Shown here: piece by piece, positions 55,884 to 64,000 of the stretch
Layout: every line of letters begins with the position of its first letter
How positions within the stretch are numbered: position 1 is the stretch's first letter
Assembly (NCBI GenBank): GCA_963920665.1
Contig: OY987264.1
Coordinates: forward strand, 18,890,906 to 18,954,905
Direction: 5' to 3'
DNA length: 64,000 bases
Source of the DNA: Straminergon stramineum
Taxonomy: Eukaryota > Streptophyta > Bryopsida > Hypnales > Calliergonaceae
Notes under the pieces: model-generated
Seen by the model: the letters and a program-made list of their open reading frames with translations, nothing else
Told to the model about the DNA's origin: nothing
Databases searched by the model: none
Program-made: the position numbers and the translations under genes

Positions 55884-56820
55884 TTTAACCCCTAAAGTTT
55901 CTTGACTATGTTTTTACCAAAAACGTTTCAAAACTGCAATTTTTAGCACAAGTACCAAATTTAAGAAAAAAAAACATTTTTGAACACATATAACTGGAGG
56001 ATCTTGTAGTAAGTCGTTTTGAAAACATGTGGAAAATTTTTTATAAATTTCCACCGTGTGGATTGCAAGATAATAACATTTGAAGTGACAAAAATCAGTT
56101 TTTTGGCCCTGCAAAAAATCGGGCAGCAGCACTTCAGAAGGTCACATTTGTATGAAAAATGTCCAAAATGGTGGTGCATCTTTGGATTCATTATTAAAGG
56201 CAAGTTGGCTATGTTCTTGAAAAATTTCAAATCATTTGGAATTGTACAACATATAGGAAAAAAATAGTAAGTAGAAAGAAGTAGAGAATAATTCAAAATA
56301 CTAAATTGTCAAAAATTTAATTATGGAATTGAAAAATGCCAATCCAAATGATTTTCATGTTTTAATAAACAATCTACATCCTATGATTTTATTTTTTTTC
56401 AAAAAATATTAAAAATTTGAGTTAAATAAAGGACTTCAAAGTTTATTTTAGAATAGAGATTCCATAACTACCCGCAAACTAAAATTCCTCATAACTTTCA
56501 TCTCATTGATCAAAATGGAGTGATTCAAAACTTTCCCCAAATATATAAATCTAGAAAACCAATTTCAAATTTTTATTTTTGAAAAAAGTGATTTTTTTAG
56601 ATCTGCCCAAGCTGCCCGAGTTGAGAAACAAACAACATTTTGCACCATAACTTTTCACTTGTATACTCAAATGAAATGAAATTTAGCATGCATGGAAGAT
56701 ATTCCTCATCCACACCTTGTAAAAAAATTTCAGCCTAAATAAGTCAAATCTTCACTCACATGTACCTACCCCAAAAAGTTATGTTGCCAAAAACACAAGG
56801 CTGGTCCTTTAGGGGTTAAA
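55884..56820 (+). repeat. TTTAACCCCTAAA-family element, copy A (937 bp)
   Basis: A perfect 13-bp terminal inverted repeat (TTTAACCCCTAAA and TTTAGGGGTTAAA). The body is similar along its length to 58405-59353. Frames inside it (55961-56296 minus and 56019-56267 plus) occur in both copies but are disrupted differently and look non-coding. Confidence 0.75.
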
Positions 56821-58404
56821 ATTGTGTGACAACAAGTATTAGAGGTAGTTTTTACAAGACTAAGACAACATTCCATATCATAGGTTATCTTAAGTTGTTG
56901 CAAAGGGGATTGCTTTGCACTTTGATAAATTTTGACTTTGATCTTGATAAAGTTATTTTTTAGTAAGACATTGTGCCTTCATCTTGGCCTTCAAACAATC
57001 ATACATACTAAAAATTCTTCAAGAATGGTTCCAAGAGCAATTATATTCCATTATGGAGTGACTTGCTCAATCACCATGCTTGAATCTCATTAAGCATTAG
57101 TGGGCTATTCTCAAATGATGATTGAATGCGTAATCCATTGCTCCAAATTAATAATCTTCATGAATTGTGAATTGTGTGTAATGCTTCTATCACTTTACAT
57201 GAGGGTAAGAAGTTGCATGCTAGCATGCCTACTCGAATTCAAGTTGTTTTGGAAGCAACAAAGAGGTGGGCAATTTTGAGTATGTACCAAAAAATTAAGT
57301 CTATTTACATACCCAATTTTGTAATCTTATATTTGACAATCTATAAATAGATTTTAAAATTTTTGCACATGGGTGTTGTTCGTTACTTTGTGCTTTACAA
57401 CTTTTGTGAACAAAGATTTTGTACTTGATCGTTTGATGTTATGGTATTCAAAATTTTGCAATTGAATGGAACATTGATTGAATAGTTTGAGTTAGTGTAG
57501 TAGTGACAAAAGTTTGTCCAAGTTACAATCAAATCCAATGACACGTGGCCTTTCAAATTGGATCATTAGTAAGTACATCTCCTACTTATTTATAAAGTTA
57601 TAATATGACCATCTATTTTAGATATAAGGTACCATATTTGAGCATGACAAGATTTAGATGTCATAATGAAATCCAATCATCCAAATGAAAGATGTGAATT
57701 GTAGGAGTATCAATCTAGTGGTGTATATCTTGCCATATTTTAACTATATCAAAGACTGAAGTCAAATATAATCTTGCATATATGGATATATATATTAATA
57801 CAAAAAGTATGAAAATACATTGAGGTTTAGAAGTGTATAAATTCAAGTTTAATTAAAATTGAATTAAAAAATGATTAAAGTTGAAATTTCCAATAAAAAT
57901 AAATAATAAAATATCTTAACAAATTTAACCTATTTTTTCCAAATTAGAATGATGTTGCTATAGTTGAATGAATATACATATTTACGGATGAATAACATAT
58001 ATTTCATCGACAATCTACATACTGACGAATGTGAATGGCTTCATCACTCCACTTAAGTTAAACTTAAGAATCAAATTACAATCAAAACTCAAGTTTAAAT
58101 TCCTTGAAAATCTTATCTTTAGTTACTCCTAAAGTCCAAACCCTTAAGTCCCAAGGTCTTTTTTTCCATCAAAAGCCATTTCTATTGCAAAATGCAAAAA
58201 ACTTAAATTTTTTTTTCATATTAAACTATAGGATCTTTCATTAGACTAGTGTAGGAATGTGTGGAAGAAATTTCAAAAACTTTGACTACATAAATTGCAA
58301 GATATTTGCAAGATAAAGTGAAAAAAAGGGGTTTTGAATCTTTTTAGCTTAACTTTTTTTGCACTACTCATATTGAATTTTAAACAATGATGTTAAGAAT
58401 TGAA
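56821..58404. other. AT-rich intergenic DNA
   Basis: No gene. At about 58170-58360 there is a further partial match to the left part of the TTTAACCCC family (GAATGTGTGGAAGAAATTTC). Confidence 0.5.
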
Positions 58405-59353
58405 TTTAACCCCTAAATGAATTTGACTATGTTTTCACCAAAAACACTCACAAACTATCGTTTCTAGTACAAGTACCAAATTTTAGAAAAAGAAACATTT
58501 TTGGACACATGTAACTATAGGATCTTGTAGTAGACTCGTTTGAGACGATGTGGAAGAAATTTCAGAAATTTCCACCATGAAGATTGCAAGATATTAAAGT
58601 TTGAATGGACAAAAATCTTTCTTTTGGCTCTACGAAAAAACGGGCAATTGCACTTCACAAGGTTACATTTGTATGAAAAAAATTCCAGAATAGTGGTGCT
58701 TCTTTGGATTCATTTTTCAAGGCAAGTTGGCTACATGTTTGAAAAAATTCAGATCATTTGCAATTGTACAACATATAGGAAAAAAATAATAAGTAGAAAG
58801 AACTAGAGAATGATTCAAATTACTAAATTTTTAAGAATTTAATTATGAAATTGAAAAATTCCAATCCCAATGGTTGAAATGTTCTAATTAAAAATTTACA
58901 TCCTATGATTTTATTTTATTTCCTAAAATATTGAAAATTTAGTTAGATAAAGGATTTCAAAGGATTTATTTTAGAGTAAAGAATCCATAATTGCCTACAA
59001 ACTAAAATTCCTCATAACTTTCATCTCATAAATCAAAATGGAATGATTCAAAGCTTTCCACATACATAAAAATCTAGAAAATCAATTTCCAATTTTTATT
59101 TCTTAAAAAAGTGATTTTTTCAAAAAAATTTGGAGTTGCCTAGCTGCTTGATGAGCAATGGAAATGACATATCATGCAATAAATTTTGAACCATGTAATC
59201 AAAAGTCTCGAGAATTTTTGAGCCTTAAAGCTACTCCTTGGGCACATGTTGTGTGAAAATTTCAAAGAAAAAGAATAAAAACTCCATTTGTAGTGAGCTG
59301 CCCCAAAATGTTATGTTGCCAAAAAAACATAGTTTGATCATTTAGGGGTTAAA
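58405..59353 (+). repeat. TTTAACCCCTAAA-family element, copy B (949 bp)
   Basis: The same perfect 13-bp TIR as copy A and the same order of landmarks: GACTATGTTTT, AAGTACCAAATTT, GGATCTTGTAGTA, GGGCAxxxGCACTTCA, AATTGTACAACATATAGGAAAAAAATA and CCTCATAACTTTCATCTCAT. Divergence between copies is substantial. Confidence 0.75.
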
Positions 59354-60810
59354 GTTTTAGTAGAAAAAATTTAAAGGAAAAAATATAATTTTCATTCTTT
59401 AAAAAATGGTTAAGTAGAAGCAAGTACAAGATAGAAGAAAAAACTAAATCATTAATAGCTCTAAGATGGAATTGAAACATACTAATCCCAACGATAAGAT
59501 AGTTCTAGCAAGTATACTAAACCTTGTAGAAATTTCTTGATTTCTTGATTTTGAAAATTTAATTCCAAAAAAGTTCCATACATGATTATCTTAAAAAGAT
59601 TGGGTATGATTGCCTGAAAAGCAAGAATCTCCATAACTTTCACATTACTAATTAAAATAGAAAGAATTAGAAGTTAGTGTTCTATGAAGTCAAAAATATT
59701 ATCTATAACACAAATTTTTTTTAAATTATTTCAAGTTTTTGTGGATGTTTTTATATTGCTTGGAAAGTTTCATTTTGTACTTCAAATGGCATGAATTTTT
59801 CTCTTGTGCATAGATTGTCAAAATAAAAATTATATCCCTAAAAAGCTCATGATTTTATTTTTTTCAATAATTTAAAAAAAAAATCACAACAAAAATTGAG
59901 ATTGATGGAACCTACCCAAAATCTATTTTGTCTCCTATAGGGACAATGGGACTTTCAAGATTAAACCCCACCTCACCTCACCACCATTTCCAAGGCAAAT
60001 CTTCAATCAATTATAGTTGATCATCTATTACAAGCTCTGGCCTAAAGGTGTGTAATACAAAAATTACTCCACCAATTCATGTACTCTTACTATGGACTAG
60101 CTAATTGGTCAAATGCCAAAGATAGGGTTGACATTTTAGGGTTTAGAGAGGATTCAAGAGTCTATTTTGTTATGATAATGTTCCAAATTTTTTGAACTAC
60201 TCTTTTAATTCCACTCGGTTAGCATTGACAATTATTGAACTTGGAATTAACCTTTAAATGACATTCCCTTGCTTGGCATGGCAACTCAAGGGAGAATAAA
60301 AAATCTCCTTAAAGTGGGGAATGGATCTTGTTACTTGTTCAATATTTGTTTGGTTAGAGCATGCATAAGTCAATAATGAATAGTGCTTTGACTTTGCAAC
60401 CTAAATGAGTAAATGTGGTATTTGGCAAGCCATATATCAAAAATAGAAGTGGGTTCAACAGGTTGAAACATTCCCCAAAAATGTAAAATTCTCTCAAAAA
60501 CAAGCCCAGACCAAGGAGCTTAGGTTGCCATTTAAGGGTGAAAAATCTAGAACTAGAAATTTAGAGGTTTCTACTATATTTGATGTACCTTGATGGGTGG
60601 ATGTATTGATAGCCCCCTTCCAAACTAAGAAGGCCAAATTAGGTGTTAGGTTTCATCTTCAATTTTGAGGTCATATGGGAATAGGATTTTATGCAATTTG
60701 AGTTATTATTTGACCAACACATACAATGCTCCTTACTGATTTTTGGGGTACATATAAAATTTGGTATTTAAATTATATTTTTCACTATACCTATAATCGA
60801 ATTGGTCATG
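59354..60810. other. AT-rich intergenic DNA
   Basis: No ORF or motif that I can support. Confidence 0.55.
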
Positions 60811-60927
60811 TATGGTGAATTTCATTAAAATGGCGGTATTCCACCATTTCTAACATACTCTGTGCCATTTTAATGGAATGTTGTGCCATTTCATCATTAT
60901 ACCGCCATTTCAATGAAATTCACCATA
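60811..60927. mobile_element. MITE, 117 bp, best copy of the AATTTCATTAAAATGGC family
   Basis: Left TATGGTGAATTTCATTAAAA, continuing TGGCGGTAT, pairs with the right end over about 29 bases with one mismatch. A second inverted phrase (GTGCCATTTTAATGGAA and GTGCCATTTCA) lies in the middle. No coding sequence. Confidence 0.75.
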
Positions 60928-61074
60928 TATCTACCTTGTAAGGATACTATGAACCTAAAACGTCCAATGGATGACTTCATAGTTAATTGTTGAAATAAAG
61001 AATGCATGTATTGACCCAATAATCAAAGTATTTTGGTGACTACCTTTGTAATGGTGGCCAGAGTCCTTCCAGGG

Positions 61075-61317
61075 TTAACCCTTCAAGGCTCAAGTAGTTT
61101 CTGTACTTTTTCACAATTTTGAACTTTCAATGATAGTATGCATTGTACATCAAGCTTATTACATGATGTCAATTGTAGTTTTGAACTTCCTCATTTAATA
61201 TGATCATCAAAATATAAAATTCACTAAGATATACTTCTTAGAATGTAAGGAAATCAAGTTATAACTTTGACTTGTTGAGAGGCCCAAGATAAGCTCCTTG
61301 GGCCTTGAGGGGTTAAA
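61075..61317. repeat. Short TTTAACCCC-family element
   Basis: Ends GTTAACCCTTCAAGG and CCTTGAGGGGTTAAA, imperfect inverted repeats 243 bp apart. Confidence 0.5.
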
Positions 61318-64000
61318 CCACGAAGTCTTTAATGCTGTTTGAGCAGTGCACCTGGGGCATGTGACCTTTCATATTATCTGTAGTTTAGATATCCGTTCTG
61401 CACCAGATTTCGATTCGTGGGAGCAAATTTCAAGGCATTTCTTGGCTAATTCTCAGAAGTGGTGTGTCTGTGGTCGTCTTCCTTGGGTTCCACGATGCTT
61501 TTTTGAAGCAGTTGCATTAGCTAGCTAGCACTCCGGCCTAGCAGTTGCAGAAGACATGCATGCGGCAACATGGATTGCAAATGGTAGGAACGATGTCTTT
61601 GCTTCATTTTTCTGGGGAGTATGTTATAGTTTACCGAAGTGTCAATTGTTCAACTTGCCACTGATTCGTACCTTTCATTGTTGCATCGCTGCAACAGTAC
61701 GTACATTGGTGATGGTGAACTTTTAATTTAGTCCACTGATCTGAACGGTTCTTGTTTTGAATTAGAAGCCAGTATGATAGTCAAGGTTATGTACTGTACA
61801 GTACTAGATAAACTAGTTGAGGGTTGGGATCGAGGCCCTAGCTCTCCTTCCGACTATTATCAAGACCTTCTCCTCCGGGGTAAATCATAACTTACATTCT
61901 CCTACAGACTAAATCTTCCTCCTCTCCTGCAGACTAAATCATGCTCTCGATCCTCTAGGAGTCTAGGCTAAATCAAAACCCCATCTTACAAAACATATCT
62001 TATCCTTCTCCTCTTGACTAAAATCAGAACCCTCTTCTCTAAATCAAGACCATCAGATCCAAGAGATTTACCAATTTCTGACGATATGGGGAACATGGGG
62101 TACGACTTTGGACCTTCCTTGTCTTACGATCTGATGAAAGCGACAGGAGAGGATTATGATCGTCACCAGAGGGTTTTTTTAGGGCTGCTAGGGTCTCTAG
62201 GGTTTAGAGTTTTTAGGGTTTAGGGTTTAGTGATGCTGAATTAATTATGAATGCATGTTGTGGTTTACATATCAGAGCAGCTACAGATATCTTAGCGTAT
62301 GACAGCTTTCATGTTTTGAAATCATTGAAATCATACTATACTCCGTAATATTCAAGTACTAATGCAACTGAGGTCCCTATTGAATTCTGATGCACATGGA
62401 GAAACAAATTAAAAAATGTAGCATTTGTCAAGCTATCCTCGAGAACGCCTTCCCTCTCGAGTGTTCACCAGGATGAAGGTGATGTATAAGGTACAAATCT
62501 AGGCGTAAGTGCCAATCCATTATTTTAAGCAAGGGACTAGGTGAAGCTCTTAGGATTTCGGATTGAAACAAGTCACCTGGTCCACTTGTCGCAGGGATTC
62601 AATGTTGAGTTCTGTGCAAGTGGAGTATAAAGAATAAGTATGAGGATCTTTACCATTTTGTACTAGCAGGGCCTGATTCCATTGCTGGACAAGTGGAGCA
62701 CATTTGTGCATTAAGTAAGACATTCGAGGGCCATCATCGGGATTCATGCAAGGATAAACTTTGACGTAGACTCTCTTCTCATGTGTTGTACTCATAGAGT
62801 TTTTATATAATTTTGACTGGTGAACTGATGAATAATATATACTGATCGATTGCAACTATTCCAGGAGTTGAATAATCATCCTTGAAAATAGGACACTAAT
62901 TATAAGAGAAAAAGAATTCCTCGGTGTTCTGCTGGAATGCTTGTGTGTCCGATGTCCTGTCAACACTGGCTTGGTGTTTTACTTAGACATGTGTACGAAT
63001 TAATGTTGCAACAGGGTATATATATCTAATATCGTGGATTCTGTGCATGTCACGTGCACGATACTCTGAAGGGAAAATTGGTTATGAATCAGTTTCAAGC
63101 AAGTGATCCAAAACTCTTTGCATAAATGATGAGTTTATGATGAATCAGTTCCGTTACGATGAATCTGAGGTCAATATGGAAGTCAACATTCGCTGCATGT
63201 TCTGCTCTGTCCATTTCTGCTTTGAAGTTTGGACATTGATCCACAAGACGTTGCCAAGTGATCCAAAAGTTTTTGTTTGAGTGATTATTATTTTGGTTTC
63301 GGCAGGCTCTCTGGGAAGCGTTCTTCAACCCCCATCGCGCAAGCAAAGCTCAGGGAGCTTTACGTGCACATTCCTTCCAGGTACACTTTGGTGGCAACTG
63401 AAAGTTATTGACTAGTAGATGTTACTCATCACTTTACTTATGCTCGGCAATTGCTGATGAATTGGAGGAGCTGGCCAGCAAGGAATCATTTTCCAACTGT
63501 TCCTCAAGAACTGACAAAACTTGTAAAACTTTTCTTTTGTTGTGACCCAGCCTGGAAATTCGTGGATGCTCCAAATTTTTTGTTTCCACGTGGCCTGTTT
63601 CCCACGTGTTTTCCTGCGATCCAGTTGGTAGCTATGTTACGTTTCGGTTGGCAGCATTGCACGGAGCCGTGGACACAACTCCCCACGAATACTAAATGCA
63701 AATGATTGACTGTGTCAGGGGGCTACGGGATCGGAGGTCGTGCACATCTGCTGATCATGAGAGTACTGCATCATCAGGTGGCGAAGTTTTTCAGGCTGCT
63801 GCCGTCGAATGGAAGAAAAAATTGCACCTGAAATTCGCAAACCTTTAGGTGGCTCGCTCTTCCAAAACAAAGTTATCATTGGGTGTGGAATTCGTCATGT
63901 CTGTTGTTACATGAACTCGTGCTTTCGTCGCTATGTCTCACGACAAATTCTCTAACTTTTGTGGCGTTTGGGTTTGCATTGCCATGTTCTACTTGGATTC
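61318..64000. other. Intergenic DNA with a telomere-like patch
   Basis: Frames at 61346-61528, 62014-62223, 62550-62855, 63095-63346 and 63451-63705 are short and carry no motif I recognise. At 61860-62060 a pyrimidine-rich phrase (ctcctctcctgcagactaaatc) repeats several times. No gene called. Confidence 0.5.
62177..62230 (+). repeat. Interstitial telomere-like repeat
   Basis: TTTAGGG units: degenerate from 62177 (ttagggctgctagggtctctaggg), then TTTAGGGTTTAGGGTTTAG at 62212-62230. This is the plant telomere unit in its G-rich orientation, about 2.5 perfect units; such short runs are also common near plant transcription starts (telo-box). Confidence 0.7.

Overview
The window looks like AT-rich nuclear DNA of a land plant. 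The support is a CASP-like membrane protein gene, a plant-type polytopic membrane protein gene, GT-AG introns, a short run of the plant telomere motif TTTAGGG at about 62.2 kb, and many small inverted-repeat elements. I suspect a bryophyte or another non-seed plant, because the transposon-type genes recall moss and alga proteins. That is an impression, not a demonstration. Gene density is very low and most of the 64 kb is intergenic or repeat sequence.

Layout. 1-7 kb: AT-rich DNA with inverted-repeat elements. 7.3-10 kb: two adjacent, imperfect inverted repeats of about 1.1 kb each, which would fold into long hairpins. 10.6-18.6 kb, minus strand: a GC-richer gene block. Three exons (18599-16851, 16610-15234, 15099-12766) join in phase into one protein of about 1,819 codons. 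It has a ParB/DGQHR-like motif, then a degenerate DNA-methyltransferase-like region, then a proline-rich and coiled-coil tail. One in-frame TAG breaks exon 1. Downstream is an FCP1/NIF-phosphatase-like ORF that lacks its key acidic residues. 18.6-19.6 kb: scattered and then tandem copies of a 20-bp palindrome (TTCAGACCGCGCGGTCTGAA). 19.6-33 kb: a gene desert. 33.1-34.4 kb: a second palindrome array with a different spacer. 35.3-38.3 kb, plus strand: a two-exon transposase-like gene of the DUF7869 type, apparently intact over the part seen. 38.3-64 kb: ordinary AT-rich plant DNA with a CASP-like gene (41.45-42.44 kb), a membrane protein gene with a probable frameshift (48.5-50.5 kb), several small TIR elements, a satellite of about 100-bp units (53.5-55.6 kb) and a repeat family with TTTAACCCCTAAA ends.

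How it may work together (inference). The two large gene units are divergent, each has a dense palindrome array on its 5' side, and the palindromes also lie in introns and, in frame, inside coding exons. A site-specific DNA-binding protein, possibly the ParB-like/methyltransferase-like protein or the transposase, could recognise the palindrome. The whole 6.1-39.0 kb interval, which holds every clear copy of the palindrome, is bracketed by identical 20-bp inverted sequences (6135-6154 and 38981-39000). It could be one large, decaying mobile element, but no target-site duplication was found.
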